NCBI GenBank assembly: GCA_964196565.1
Contig: CAXMUH010000065.1
Coordinates: 1-41,169 of the forward strand
DNA length: 41,169 nucleotides
Source: 2-12-FULL-42-15 sp964196565
GTDB taxonomy: Bacteria; Pseudomonadota; Gammaproteobacteria; Coxiellales; Coxiellaceae
Direction: 5' to 3'
Shown: in pieces, positions 7,650-17,509 of the stretch
Layout: every line of letters begins with the position of its first letter
Numbering within the stretch: position 1 is the first letter of the stretch
Position numbers and translations under genes: made by a program
The notes under the pieces: model-generated
Databases searched by the model: none
Told to the model about the DNA's origin: nothing
The model's input: only the letters and a program-made list of their open reading frames with translations

Positions 7650-9521
7650 TTATACTTTGATGCCAATGGATAATTTTTTACTCACCTTGCCACCATAAAT
7701 CAAGTTCACGATAGCGCGAGTGAAGAAAATAGCGGTTACCATCGAGGTCGATAAACCAACGATCAAAGTCACTGCGAAATTCTGTACCGTCGAAGAACCC
7801 AACGCTAATAAAATCACCGCAATAATTAAGGTGGTAACATTGGCATCGACAATGGTTGAAAATGCGCGACCATAACCCGCCGAAATACTGGCTTGCGGCG
7901 ACATGCCGTTGCGCAACTCTTCACGAATGCGCTCATCAATCAACACGTTTGCATCGACCGCCATACCGACGGTTAATACGATACCCGCAATACCTGGCAA
8001 GGTTAATGTGGCGCCGACAATCGACATAATCGCAATAATAAAAATAATATTTAATATCAAAGCAAGATCGGCAATTACACCAAACAAACGGTAATACATT
8101 ATCATAAAGATAAACACCAAGATGGAGCCAATCTCAAGCGAGAGCGCACCCATTTCGATATTTTTTGCACCTAAGCTCGGACCAATTGAGCGTTCTGCTG
8201 CAAAAGTCATCCGCGCTGAATAAGCACCTGAGCGCAATAATAACGCCAAGTTATTGGCATAACGCATCGACGACAAACCAGTAATTTGAAAGCTATTACC
8301 CAATGCACTTTGAATGGTAGCAACGTTAATCACTTTTACGGTTTTAACATTTTTGCTAATCACTTTGCCGTCTACCATTTGTTTTTCAGTTTGATTTTCT
8401 TCTAAAACCACAGCCAATGGATGGCCAACATTTTCACCGGTAATGCGATTAAAATTGGATACTTCACTGCCGCCCAACCTTAAATTAACCGATGGACGTC
8501 CATTTTGATCGACGCCGGGACTGGCATTAATAATTGACTGACCTTTTAAAATGACTTGGCTTTTTAATAAAATTGGAAAACCATTTTCGTCTTTAAATAA
8601 TTGAGTTCCAAAGGGCACCACACCCGTTTTTGCAGCAACCGCCGCATCTTGTGATGTTCCAGAAGTCAATTGGAAACGAATTGTTGCCATTTTACCAATT
8701 AGATTTTTTGCCCTCGCCATATCTTGAATGCCAGGAAGATCAACGCTAATTTGATCCGCGCCTTGTTGCTGTATCACAGGCTCGGTAATTCCAAGTTGCT
8801 GTACTCGATTTCTTAAAATAACCAGGTTTTGCTGGACCGCATATTTGCGTAAATTCAATAAAGTGTTTTGATTTAAATTCGCCATGATAACTGGCTCACC
8901 AGCGCTCATTTGGTCGCTAAACATATAATCCGGGAATTTAGTTTGCAAATAATCCAGCGCTTTCGCTTGAGAATCTTTGTTTCTAAAGCGAATCATAAAT
9001 CCTTTGCCTTTCACTGGCACCACACCCGCGTAACGAATCTCTTGTTGGCGTAACCCGGTGCTTATGCTGCGAATATCTTCTTTTTCACGTTGAGCAACCA
9101 TATCTCCTGTGTCCACTTGCAATAAAAAGTGCACGCCGCCTCGTAAATCCAAACCCAGCTTCATTGGATGCGCCCCAATGGCTAATAGCCATTTCGGCGT
9201 CCTGGGAGCTAGATTTAAAGCGACACTGTAATTATTGCCCAATGTCGCTTGCAGAACGCCTTGGGCTTTTAATTGAACCTGTGAGCTCTTTAAACGAACC
9301 AACACATTATTGCCTTCTTTAGCAATAGAGCGGTAAGCTATCTGCTGACTCGTTAAAGCCTGTGCGACCTGGTTGGGTAACTCAGCTGAAATCGAAGATG
9401 AATCACGCGTCGTAATCTGAACGGCAGAATCTTCACCATATAGCATAGGAATGGAATAAATCACCCCCACCACAATCAGCACAACAATTAAAATATAACG
9501 CCACAGCGGATATTGGTTCAT
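7650..9521 (-). CDS. secD: Protein translocase subunit SecD
   Basis: Large subunit of the SecDF export motor, 623 residues. One N-terminal membrane segment (about 7-25), then the conserved LGLDLRGGVHFLLQVD (about 122-137), a long periplasmic region with an RNRVQQLGITEPVIQQQG stretch, and a C-terminal six-segment membrane domain containing GMAVDANVLIDERIREEL. The start ATG at 9521 fits the family N-terminus (NQYPLWRYILI). It lies 12 bases after yajC and 12 before secF, a tight operon seen throughout the Gammaproteobacteria. Confidence 0.97.
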   Translation of the reverse strand: MNQYPLWRYILIVVLIVVGVIYSIPMLYGEDSAVQITTRDSSSISAELPNQVAQALTSQQIAYRSIAKEGNNVLVRLKSSQVQLKAQGVLQATLGNNYSVALNLAPRTPKWLLAIGAHPMKLGLDLRGGVHFLLQVDTGDMVAQREKEDIRSISTGLRQQEIRYAGVVPVKGKGFMIRFRNKDSQAKALDYLQTKFPDYMFSDQMSAGEPVIMANLNQNTLLNLRKYAVQQNLVILRNRVQQLGITEPVIQQQGADQISVDLPGIQDMARAKNLIGKMATIRFQLTSGTSQDAAVAAKTGVVPFGTQLFKDENGFPILLKSQVILKGQSIINASPGVDQNGRPSVNLRLGGSEVSNFNRITGENVGHPLAVVLEENQTEKQMVDGKVISKNVKTVKVINVATIQSALGNSFQITGLSSMRYANNLALLLRSGAYSARMTFAAERSIGPSLGAKNIEMGALSLEIGSILVFIFMIMYYRLFGVIADLALILNIIFIIAIMSIVGATLTLPGIAGIVLTVGMAVDANVLIDERIREELRNGMSPQASISAGYGRAFSTIVDANVTTLIIAVILLALGSSTVQNFAVTLIVGLSTSMVTAIFFTRAIVNLIYGGKVSKKLSIGIKV

Positions 9522-9533
9522 ATGTGTTTAACC

Positions 9534-9917
9534 TTAATCTAAAGACTCAACAGTTCCTTTGGGTAGCACAGTAGATACTGAACTTTTTTGTATGGTAATT
9601 TCAACACCTTTAGAAATCTTTAGCACCACATAGTTGTCTTTTAAGCGAACAATTTTACCAAGAATGCCGCCGGCAGTCATGACCTCATCGCCAATTCCGA
9701 TTTTACTAATCAGTGAACGTTGCTGTTTCGCTCGTTTACTTTGTGGACGAATTAATAAGAAATAAAATACTAAAATTAATAAAACAGGCAATAACAACAT
9801 TTGCCAAATACTACTCTTGTGAGTACCAGCGGCTGCAGTTGTTGTTGCAGCTGTTGCAGCATAAGCATTGGTAATTCCCAACAAGCCCAACGCTGCTAAA
9901 AGACGTAATACGATCAT
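9534..9917 (-). CDS. yajC: Preprotein translocase subunit YajC
   Basis: Small inner-membrane protein of the SecDF-YajC complex, 127 residues. It has a signal-like N-terminus (IVLRLLAALGLLGITNAYA), an Ala/Thr-rich stretch, a membrane segment (about 38-58, LLLPVLLILVFYFLLIRPQ) ending in the family RPQSKR motif, and a short cytoplasmic SH3-like domain (GDEVMTAGGILGKIVRL). The extra N-terminal hydrophobic segment is common in family members. The start lies two bases after the tgt stop codon, with the ribosome binding site inside the end of tgt. Confidence 0.95.
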   Translation of the reverse strand: MIVLRLLAALGLLGITNAYAATAATTTAAAGTHKSSIWQMLLLPVLLILVFYFLLIRPQSKRAKQQRSLISKIGIGDEVMTAGGILGKIVRLKDNYVVLKISKGVEITIQKSSVSTVLPKGTVESLD

Positions 9918-9919
9918 AT

Positions 9920-11017
9920 CTAACCCCCAATTGATTTATAGAATTTTTTTACAAAGGTGTCTAATGTACCCCTTTCAATTGCCTGACGCAAATGTTGCAT
10001 GAGTTGCTGATAATAATGCAAATTGTGGAGAGTGTTAAGAGTTGATGAAAGAATTTCTCGCGAACGAAACAAGTGATGCAGGTATGCTCTAGTATAATTT
10101 TTGCACGTATGGCATTCGCAGTTCGGATCGAGCGGAGCAAGATCACTGCGATGAACGCTATTTCTAATCCGAACCACCCCTTCTGACGTAAATAGATGAC
10201 CATTGCGCGCATTGCGTGTGGGCATAACACAATCAAACATATCAACCCCGCGCAGCACGCCTTCGACTAAATCCTCCGGCTTGCCGACTCCCATCAAGTA
10301 TCGCGGCTTATCTTTAGGCATATGCGGCATAATTTCTGACAGCGTTTGCATCATCTCATCTTTAGGTTCGCCTACCGATAACCCGCCAATGGCATAACCA
10401 TCGAAGCCAATTTCTTGCAGGGAGTTCAAAGACGTTCGACGCAGATCCTCGTACATTCCCCCCTGAACGATGCCAAATAGCGCATTATCATAACCTTCAT
10501 GTTGCAGTGAACAACGCTTAGCCCAACGCATTGAGAGCTCCATCGACTGCCGAGCTTCGGCGCGTGTGGCTGGATAAGGTGTGCATTCGTCAAACACCAT
10601 AATAATATCGGAGTCTAGTGCGTGCTGCACATCTATTGACCTCTCTGGAGTCAAATGCACCATCGAACCATCAATTGGTGAATTAAAGCTGACTCCATCT
10701 TCGGTTAGTTTGCGTAATTTGGTTAAACTAAAAACCTGAAAACCACCAGAATCCGTTAAAATTGGCCCATCCCAATTCATAAATTGATGTAAACCGCCGT
10801 GGCTGTGGATAATCTCAGGCCCTGGCCGCAGCATTAAATGAAAGGTATTACCCAAAATAATCTCGGCACCCGTTGATTTAACAAGGTCCGTGGTCATCGC
10901 TTTCACAGAAGCACAAGTCCCAACCGGCATAAATGCAGGCGTTTGGACTACACCGCGAGGGAAAGAAATCTCACCGCGGCGCGCCTGGCCATCAGTGGAT
11001 TTTAGTTTGAATTGCAT
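9920..11017 (-). CDS. tgt: Queuine/preQ1 tRNA-ribosyltransferase
   Basis: Exchanges guanine 34 for the queuosine precursor preQ1 in tRNAs with GUN anticodons. The preferred start is the ATG at 11017 (MQFKLKSTDGQARRG), which lines up with E. coli Tgt; the frame extends to a TTG at 11044 with another ATG at 11026. About 365 residues. Visible: ILTDSGGFQVFSL with the catalytic-site Asp, FDECTPYPA, GGLSVGEP, MPTRNARNGHLF, and the zinc site CECHTCKNYTRAYLHHLF. First gene of the tgt-yajC-secD-secF operon. It is divergent from mnmA with about 77 bases between starts; queA, usually upstream, is not adjacent here. Confidence 0.96.
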   Translation of the reverse strand: MQFKLKSTDGQARRGEISFPRGVVQTPAFMPVGTCASVKAMTTDLVKSTGAEIILGNTFHLMLRPGPEIIHSHGGLHQFMNWDGPILTDSGGFQVFSLTKLRKLTEDGVSFNSPIDGSMVHLTPERSIDVQHALDSDIIMVFDECTPYPATRAEARQSMELSMRWAKRCSLQHEGYDNALFGIVQGGMYEDLRRTSLNSLQEIGFDGYAIGGLSVGEPKDEMMQTLSEIMPHMPKDKPRYLMGVGKPEDLVEGVLRGVDMFDCVMPTRNARNGHLFTSEGVVRIRNSVHRSDLAPLDPNCECHTCKNYTRAYLHHLFRSREILSSTLNTLHNLHYYQQLMQHLRQAIERGTLDTFVKKFYKSIGG

Positions 11018-11094
11018 TCTGCTCATGGGGTGGGATTGTATCAACTTCCCATTAATAGTAAAGTATCGTCCTCTAGTTAACTGCAGAAAGTAGC

Positions 11095-12189
11095 ATGAAT
11101 AAACTTAAAATCGCCGTTGGCATCTCCGGCGGCGTCGACTCTGCCGTCACCGCCCTGCTTTTAAAACAACAGGGACATGAAGTCAGTGGAATTTTTATGC
11201 AAAATTGGGAGGCGGATCGCGACGACCCAAATTGCACCAGCGAACAAGACTTAAGTGATGCACGCGCCGTCTGCGATCAGATTGGCATTCCACTCACCAC
11301 GGTTAATTTTAGCAAACAATATTGGGAACAAGTCTTTCAATATTGTTTGGATGAATTTGCACTTGGACGAACCCCCAACCCAGACATCTGGTGTAATCGT
11401 GAAATTAAATTTAATGTGTTTTTAAAACATGCCTTGGATTTGGGCGCAGATAAATTGGCCACAGGGCATTACGCGCGCATCTCTGACAATGAGTCATTTA
11501 AATTATTGCGCGGGCTAGACAGTAACAAAGATCAAACCTATTTTCTGTATACCTTAAACCAAATGCAATTATCACACAGCATTTTTCCCGTTGGCGAAAT
11601 GCATAAACCTGATGTGCGCAAATTTGCCGAACAGCATGGTTTAATTAACTCCGCCAAAAAAGACAGCACCGGAATTTGTTTTATTGGCGAACGTGACTTT
11701 AAAGTTTTCCTTAAAGAATTTTTGCTCGCACAACCTGGCGACATAGAAACGCCCAATGGTAAAAAAGTCGGTCGTCACGATGGTGTAATTTATTATACGC
11801 TCGGGCAGCGCAAAGGCTTAAATATTGGTGGATTACAAGACCATTCTGAACAAGCCTGGTATGTATTGGATAAAGACGTTAAACGCAATGCATTAATTGT
11901 CGGCCAAGGGCACGACCATCCACTGCTTTTTTCAAATAAAATAATTTGCAATAATATGCACTGGGTCAGCGAAACAGCGCCAAATGTACCAATCACGCTC
12001 GGCTCAAAAATGCGTTATCGACAGCCGGATCAAGTATGCACGCTAACTAAAATCGATAATGAAAATTATCAAGTTGAGTATGAAGTTCCTCAACGCGCTA
12101 ACACACCCGGTCAATCGGTGGTATTCTATCAAGATGAAGTTTGTCTTGGTGGCGGGACCATAGACTCGATTACTATAGGAGAAAAATAA
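11095..12189 (+). CDS. mnmA: tRNA-specific 2-thiouridylase MnmA
   Basis: ATP-dependent thiolation of U34 in tRNA for Lys, Glu and Gln, with sulfur coming from IscS through a relay. 364 residues, full length. The PP-loop is SGGVDS (11-16). The catalytic Cys is in NPDIWCN (Cys100) and the second Cys in TGICFIGER (Cys195); TGHYAR (123-128) and YTLGQRKGL are also present. The C-terminal beta-barrel follows. It is divergent from tgt, and its stop codon overlaps the start of the pterin dehydratase gene (TAATG), so the two are translationally coupled. Its partner IscS is encoded at the start of the window. Confidence 0.97.
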   Translation: MNKLKIAVGISGGVDSAVTALLLKQQGHEVSGIFMQNWEADRDDPNCTSEQDLSDARAVCDQIGIPLTTVNFSKQYWEQVFQYCLDEFALGRTPNPDIWCNREIKFNVFLKHALDLGADKLATGHYARISDNESFKLLRGLDSNKDQTYFLYTLNQMQLSHSIFPVGEMHKPDVRKFAEQHGLINSAKKDSTGICFIGERDFKVFLKEFLLAQPGDIETPNGKKVGRHDGVIYYTLGQRKGLNIGGLQDHSEQAWYVLDKDVKRNALIVGQGHDHPLLFSNKIICNNMHWVSETAPNVPITLGSKMRYRQPDQVCTLTKIDNENYQVEYEVPQRANTPGQSVVFYQDEVCLGGGTIDSITIGEK

Positions 12190-12518
12190 TGGATGATTTA
12201 ACCCAAAAGCAATGCGTACCTTGCAATGGTGACAGTGAAAGTTTAACCCCAGATCAAGCGGCTAAATTATTAGCCCAGTTAAATGAATGGCAGATTTTAA
12301 ATAATAAAGAAATACAAAAAACATTTAGCTTTAAAGGCTATATGAGCACCATAGGTTTTGTTAACGCCGTAGCTTTTATTGCCAATAAAGAAGGTCATCA
12401 TCCCGACCTTGAGGTCAGTTACAATAAATGCGTCGTTAAATTTACCACGCACGCAATTGGCGGACTGTCTGAAAATGATTTTATTTGTGCCGCGAAAGTC
12501 GATGAATTGCTCGCTTAA
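12189..12518 (+). CDS. phhB: Pterin-4a-carbinolamine dehydratase
   Basis: Recycles the pterin cofactor of aromatic amino acid hydroxylases by dehydrating 4a-hydroxytetrahydropterin. 109 residues, normal length. The active-site region EGHHPDLEVSYNKCVVKFTTH and the end GGLSENDFICAAKVDEL are typical. The frame is open further upstream, inside mnmA, but the ATG at 12189 is the start: it overlaps the mnmA stop codon, and AGGAG lies seven bases before it (12177-12181). No phenylalanine hydroxylase is visible, so its partner is either elsewhere or the protein has another role; orphan members are common. Confidence 0.92.
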   Translation: MDDLTQKQCVPCNGDSESLTPDQAAKLLAQLNEWQILNNKEIQKTFSFKGYMSTIGFVNAVAFIANKEGHHPDLEVSYNKCVVKFTTHAIGGLSENDFICAAKVDELLA

Positions 12519-12542
12519 ATAATTTGAATCATGCGGAGCTTG

Positions 12543-12667
12543 ATGCTTCCCGGCCGACACGCCGACCGGGCTACTTCAAAGCCAATTTCGGCACCCGTAG
12601 CCTGGTCAATCCTCACGCTTCGCTCAGGACAGGCTTTGTTGGCCAGGAATATTGCGCAAAGCGCAAT
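12543..12667. repeat. Cluster of palindromic repeat pieces before mfd
   Basis: The 217-base gap between phhB and mfd holds three hairpins. First, ATGCTTC-CCGGCC...GACCGGGCTAC (12543-12574), the same ends as the repeats at 33599 and 40447 with a different loop. Second, GTAGCCTGGTC (12598-12608) facing GGCCAGG (12641-12647), as at 33580-33604. Third, ATTGCGC-AAA-GCGCAAT (12651-12667), exact. No T-run follows any of them. No clear mfd promoter was found. Confidence 0.5.
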
Positions 12668-12735
12668 GCCTTATCTGGCACAATGGCGCAATCTGAGATA
12701 CACTATGCCGCCTGCAGTTAATATGATCAAAGACG

Positions 12736-15700
12736 ATGACACAGCTCAACATTCCTACAATTTCAACACAAGATAATCGCCTGCAATGGGGCGGCCTGAT
12801 CGGCTGCAGCCGCGGCCTAAGCATTAGTCAGATTTATGAACAAAATAAACAGCCCATCTTGGTTATCACGGCTAACATTCATCAAGCTGAGCTGTTAGCA
12901 CAAGAGATCAAATTTTTTAGTGGGTGTGCCGCAAGCGTCAATCTTTTCCCAGACTGGGAAACTTTGCCCTATGATCACTTTTCTCCGCACCAAGATATCG
13001 TTTCAGAACGCTTGGCATTATTGGCAAAACTCCCCAGCCAAACCAGCGGCATTATCCTTGCCAATGCAGCGACACTAATGCCGCGACTGTTACCACAATC
13101 CTATTTGAGCGCAAATAGTTTGTTGGTAAAAATCGGTGATAAACTCAACTTAGAAAATATGAGACTCAATTTAGTTAACAACAGTTATCGCAATGTCGGC
13201 CAAGTGATGGAGCACGGTGAATTTAGCGTTCGTGGATCCATCATCGATCTTTTCCCAATGGGCAGCCTCAAGCCTTTCAGAATTGAATTTTTTGATGATG
13301 AGATAGAAACGATCCGCAGCTTTGATCCTGACAGTCAACGAACGCTACAAAAAATTGATAAAATTGATTTATTACCTGCACGTGAATTTCCGTTAAATGA
13401 AAAAGCGATTGAAGATTTCAGAGGCGCATGGCGGACACGTTTTAGTGGCAATCCAATTGACGCACCGCTTTATCAGCAAATAAGCAATGCAGAAGCCGCC
13501 ACCGGTATCGAATACTATTTGCCATTATTCTATAAAACCACTTCCAGTTTTTTTGATTATTTGCCACAAAATACATTAATCATTTTAGCAGAAGATATCA
13601 AAGCAAGCATTGACCAATATTGGCTTGAGATTACGCATCGCCATGAACAATTAAAATATGACATCACCAGACCATTATGTGAACCTAACGAGATTTTTTT
13701 AACGCCTGACGAGCTATTTAGTGAGCTTAAACCTCATCCTCAAATTAAATTTAGCCAATCTAAAAAATCACATTATCAATTTAATATAAGCTTGGCCCCA
13801 GATCTCACGATTAACCACCGCCACAAAGAACCGCTGCAAAAGTTATCCCAATACATGGAGGAATACAAGCGCAATCCCAAAGCGCGACTATTATTCTGTG
13901 CAGAAAGTACAGGTCGGCGCGAAACCCTAATCGAGCTTTTAGATTCTATTAATATAAAACCAAAAACCTTTGAACATTGGAGTGCTTTCCTAAAAGAGGA
14001 TGCTGACATTGGAATTATTACCGCAGCAATCGATCATGGCGTCGAGATCAATGAGATTAACGTATCCATTATTACCGAATCACAACTTTTTGGTGAACAG
14101 GTTAAAACACGAAAAACTTACAAACAAAAAACGCTAGATCCCAATTTAATGATACGCAATTTAACCGAACTCAGTATCGGCGCGCCCATTGTGCACATTA
14201 ATCACGGCGTTGGTCGCTATATAGGTTTGCAAACCATTAATACCGGCGGCGTTGAAGGCGAATACTTAACTCTTGAATATGCTGATCATGATAAAATATA
14301 TGTTCCCGTTTCATCACTACAACTCGTCAGTCGCTATACCGGCACCGGAGCCGAACATGCGCCATTACAAAAACTCGGCAGCAAACAATGGGATAAAATC
14401 AAACGCAAAACAGCCGAGCAAATTCGAGATGTGGCCGCAGAATTACTCGACATTTATGGGCGACGATTAGCAGCGACAGGTTTTACTTTTAAAACAAACA
14501 AAAAAGAACTGCAATTATTTACCGATGCATTTCCTTTTGAAGAAACCCCCGACCAACAATCAGCCATTAATGCTGTGATAAATGATATGGGAAGTAACCG
14601 CTCCATGGATCGCCTAGTCTGTGGTGATGTCGGTTTTGGCAAAACCGAAGTCGCTATGCGTGCAGCGTTTGTTGCCGCGTGCAATAATAAACAAGTTGCG
14701 GTGCTGGTGCCAACTACCCTGCTCGCAAACCAACACTTACAAAATTTCAAAGATCGATTTTCAGAATGGCCAATTAAAGTGGCTGGTCTATCAAGGATGC
14801 AATCTCAAAAAGATCAAACTCAAACGCTACAAGAACTTAGCGCGGGCATCGTGGACATTGTAATTGGCACCCATAAATTATTATCCAATACGATTAAATT
14901 TAAAGATCTGGGGCTTTTAATTATTGATGAAGAACAACGCTTTGGCGTGCGCCAAAAAGAACGCATCACTGCATTACGGGCACATATTGATATTTTAACT
15001 TTAACCGCAACCCCCATTCCACGCACCTTAAATATGGCGCTCGCAGGCACTCGCGATTTATCGATTATTGCAACGCCGCCTCTGCGAAGGCTTGCCATTA
15101 AAACATTTGTTCACCAAGAAGATAAATCGCTTATCCGTGAAGCCGTTCTGCGTGAAGCCATGCGCGGCGGTCAAGTTTATTTCTTGCATAATGAAGTTTC
15201 AACCATAGAAGCGCAGCGTGAAAAATTACAAAAGATCATTCCAGAGGCTCGCATTCGAACCGCACATGGTCAGATGCGTGAACGCGAGCTAGAACAAGTC
15301 ATGTCGGATTTTTATCACCAACGTTTTAATGTGTTAGTCTGCTCCACGATTATTGAATCCGGCATTGATATTCCAAGTGCCAACACCATTATTATCAACC
15401 GTGCTAACCGATTTGGGTTGTCACAATTACACCAATTACGTGGCCGTGTTGGCCGCTCACATCACCAAGCTTATGCATATTTGCTTATCCCAAATCCAAA
15501 AACAATGACCCGCGACGCTCAAAAACGTATGGATGCCATTAGCCAGTTGGGTGATCTTGGCATCGGCTTTAGTCTTGCGACGCATGACTTAGAGATTCGC
15601 GGTGCGGGTGAATTATTAGGGGAAGAACAAAGTGGGCAAATGCACGCCATCGGCTTTAGTCTTTATATGGAATTATTAGAGGAAGCCGTCAGTGCATTAA

Positions 15701-16179
15701 AAGCTGGGCGTGAGCCAGAATTCGAAAAACCGTTGGGTGCTGATATTGAAATACTGCTTAACATTCCAGCGTTATTGCCAAAAGATTATGTCGGCGACGT
15801 GCACGTGCGCCTAACATTATATAAGCGTTTAGCGATCTGCAAAAATCATGAAGAAACTCAAGAATTAAAATCCGAACTGATTGATCGCTTTGGCTTATTG
15901 CCTGACTCCGCGCAAAATTTATTTAGCATTACTAAAATTAAATTTATCGCAAAACAACTTGGCATTATTAAAATTGAAGTCAGTTCCAAATATGGCTACC
16001 TCTACTTTAACGATAAGCCCAATATTAATCCTGAAAAAATTATTTTACTCATTCAAAAACAACCCAAGGTCTACCAACTGCAAGGCATGCAACGCCTGCG
16101 CTTTAGCGCCATTGCAAAAAGTGCCGATGATCGGTTAGTCGAGGTGATGTCGTTATTAAATATAATACGCCTGGCGTAG
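12736..16179 (+). CDS. mfd: Transcription-repair coupling factor Mfd
   Basis: Superfamily 2 DNA translocase that pushes stalled RNA polymerase off damaged DNA and recruits UvrA. 1147 residues, full length. N-terminal UvrB-like region; RNA-polymerase-interacting region with IVHINHGVGRYIGL (about 490); Walker A GDVGFGKTE (about 632); Walker B DEEQ in LIIDEEQRFGVRQKER (about 732); TATPIPRTLNMAL (about 756); helicase motif VI with GRVGRSHHQAYAYLL (about 903); and a C-terminal regulatory domain. The start ATG at 12736 lies in a weak ribosome-binding context; no better start is nearby. It stands alone on its strand, with a hairpin just after the stop. Confidence 0.97.
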   Translation: MTQLNIPTISTQDNRLQWGGLIGCSRGLSISQIYEQNKQPILVITANIHQAELLAQEIKFFSGCAASVNLFPDWETLPYDHFSPHQDIVSERLALLAKLPSQTSGIILANAATLMPRLLPQSYLSANSLLVKIGDKLNLENMRLNLVNNSYRNVGQVMEHGEFSVRGSIIDLFPMGSLKPFRIEFFDDEIETIRSFDPDSQRTLQKIDKIDLLPAREFPLNEKAIEDFRGAWRTRFSGNPIDAPLYQQISNAEAATGIEYYLPLFYKTTSSFFDYLPQNTLIILAEDIKASIDQYWLEITHRHEQLKYDITRPLCEPNEIFLTPDELFSELKPHPQIKFSQSKKSHYQFNISLAPDLTINHRHKEPLQKLSQYMEEYKRNPKARLLFCAESTGRRETLIELLDSINIKPKTFEHWSAFLKEDADIGIITAAIDHGVEINEINVSIITESQLFGEQVKTRKTYKQKTLDPNLMIRNLTELSIGAPIVHINHGVGRYIGLQTINTGGVEGEYLTLEYADHDKIYVPVSSLQLVSRYTGTGAEHAPLQKLGSKQWDKIKRKTAEQIRDVAAELLDIYGRRLAATGFTFKTNKKELQLFTDAFPFEETPDQQSAINAVINDMGSNRSMDRLVCGDVGFGKTEVAMRAAFVAACNNKQVAVLVPTTLLANQHLQNFKDRFSEWPIKVAGLSRMQSQKDQTQTLQELSAGIVDIVIGTHKLLSNTIKFKDLGLLIIDEEQRFGVRQKERITALRAHIDILTLTATPIPRTLNMALAGTRDLSIIATPPLRRLAIKTFVHQEDKSLIREAVLREAMRGGQVYFLHNEVSTIEAQREKLQKIIPEARIRTAHGQMRERELEQVMSDFYHQRFNVLVCSTIIESGIDIPSANTIIINRANRFGLSQLHQLRGRVGRSHHQAYAYLLIPNPKTMTRDAQKRMDAISQLGDLGIGFSLATHDLEIRGAGELLGEEQSGQMHAIGFSLYMELLEEAVSALKAGREPEFEKPLGADIEILLNIPALLPKDYVGDVHVRLTLYKRLAICKNHEETQELKSELIDRFGLLPDSAQNLFSITKIKFIAKQLGIIKIEVSSKYGYLYFNDKPNINPEKIILLIQKQPKVYQLQGMQRLRFSAIAKSADDRLVEVMSLLNIIRLA

Positions 16180-16231
16180 CAAAATATGCAAAAGATGCAA
16201 TTTCTATTCTTTGGGAATGAACATATTTTGC
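16179..16231 (+). other. Long-loop hairpin after mfd
   Basis: GCAAAATATG (16179-16188) is an exact inverted match of CATATTTTGC (16222-16231), with a 33-base loop, directly at the mfd stop. There is no T-run after it, so it may be an mRNA 3' structure rather than an intrinsic terminator. The rest of the 196-base gap holds only the promoter-like pair listed separately. Confidence 0.4.
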
Positions 16232-16263
16232 CACACCTGGCTTGAATTACGCCCGCCCAACAT

Positions 16264-16291
16264 TTGCTCATATTAATCGCCCTTGTATAGA
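16264..16291 (+). promoter_or_regulatory. Possible promoter of the cfa pair
   Basis: TTGCTC (16264-16269), a 16-base spacer, TATAGA (16286-16291), about 85 bases before the cfa start. Found by eye. Confidence 0.35.
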
Positions 16292-16375
16292 ACAGATGGT
16301 TTGAGTATGATGCTAATTAATGTTAGAAAGTAGGACTAGAACAATTCAAAAAATGACCATAAGGTTCGCAATCTG

Positions 16376-17509
16376 ATGAATAAATACAAAAAATTAGTTG
16401 GCAAACTATTGTCCACAGCGGATATTAAAGTTAACGGTCCCAGAGACTTTGATATACAAATTCTAAACCGTGAAGCCTATAAACGTATTTGGGATGACCC
16501 CTCGGTTGGTGGCGGCGAAAGCTATATGGACGGTTGGTGGGAATGCGCCCGCTTAGATAAGCTTTTTTATCGCGCGATGCGCTTTCTAAAACCCAAAGAA
16601 ATTTACCACCTTTCAACCTTTGTTAAATTTATTTTCAAACATTATATCATCAATCAGCAATCGCGCATCAGATCGCACGCTGTCGCAAAAGAGCACTATG
16701 ATCTTGGCAACGACTTATATGCTGCCATGTTGGGTGAAACCATGGCCTATACCTGTGGCTACTGGAAAGATGCACAAACCTTGGATGAGGCACAAATTGC
16801 GAAATATGATCTAATCTGCAAAAAGGTAAACCTACAAAAAGGTGAAAAAGTTCTGGAGTTAGGCTGTGGTTGGGGTGGCTTTGCTAAATATGCTGTTGAA
16901 AATTATGGTGTCGAAATAACTGCTGTTAATATTTCCTCTGAACAAATGAAATTTGCCAAAGAGGCTTGCAAAGGATTACCGGTGAAGTTGTTTATAACGG
17001 ATTATCGAGATGTTAAGACTTACAACCCAGATAATATTAAATTTGACAAAGTCATCAGTATTGGTATGTGCGAACACGTAGGGCATAGAAATTACAGCAA
17101 CTTTATAAAAATTGCGCATGATAATCTTAAAGATGATGGATTGTTTTTAATGCATACCATTGGAAAAAACAATACCTTAAACTTTGCAGACCCCTGGATA
17201 CGAAAATATATTTTTCCAAGCGGCATGTTACCGAGCATTAAACAAATTGCAGGTAAGTCAGAAAATTTATTTGTTATCGAAGATTTGCATAATTTCGGCA
17301 ATGATTATGATAAAACACTGATGGCATGGTATGACAATTTTGAGAAACACTGGCCGGAATTAAAAGACAATTATAATGAGCGCTTTCATCGCATGTGGAA
17401 ATATTATCTATTATCGTGTGCAGGAGCGTTTCGTGCACGCAGCCTTCAACTGTGGCAATTTGTGTTTTCACCCAAAGGTCAAATAAATGGTTACCGCAGC
17501 ATCCGCTAA
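16376..17509 (+). CDS. cfa: Cyclopropane-fatty-acyl-phospholipid synthase family methyltransferase
   Basis: SAM-dependent methyltransferase acting on unsaturated acyl chains of membrane phospholipids. 377 residues, close in length and sequence to E. coli Cfa. Visible: GESYMDGWWEC (about 46-56), KEHYDLGNDLY, CGYWKDA, the SAM-binding ELGCGWGGFAKYA (about 161-173), SIGMCEHVGHRNY with the conserved Glu, FADPWIRKYIFPSG, and the C-terminal CAGAFRARSLQLWQ. Cfa proteins make cyclopropane rings. Some homologues paired with an FAD oxidoreductase make 10-methyl branched fatty acids instead, and this gene overlaps exactly such an oxidoreductase by 23 bases. Residue similarity favours the cyclopropane reaction; context leaves the branched one open. 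Confidence 0.93.
   Translation: MNKYKKLVGKLLSTADIKVNGPRDFDIQILNREAYKRIWDDPSVGGGESYMDGWWECARLDKLFYRAMRFLKPKEIYHLSTFVKFIFKHYIINQQSRIRSHAVAKEHYDLGNDLYAAMLGETMAYTCGYWKDAQTLDEAQIAKYDLICKKVNLQKGEKVLELGCGWGGFAKYAVENYGVEITAVNISSEQMKFAKEACKGLPVKLFITDYRDVKTYNPDNIKFDKVISIGMCEHVGHRNYSNFIKIAHDNLKDDGLFLMHTIGKNNTLNFADPWIRKYIFPSGMLPSIKQIAGKSENLFVIEDLHNFGNDYDKTLMAWYDNFEKHWPELKDNYNERFHRMWKYYLLSCAGAFRARSLQLWQFVFSPKGQINGYRSIR

Noticed and set aside
9961..10245. A 94-codon open frame on the minus strand within tgt
   Set aside because: It lies fully inside tgt in another frame, has no ribosome binding site, and its sequence resembles no protein; a shadow frame.
12524..12776. Two short plus-strand frames between phhB and mfd
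   Set aside because: They run across hairpin repeats and into mfd, and have no ribosome binding sites.
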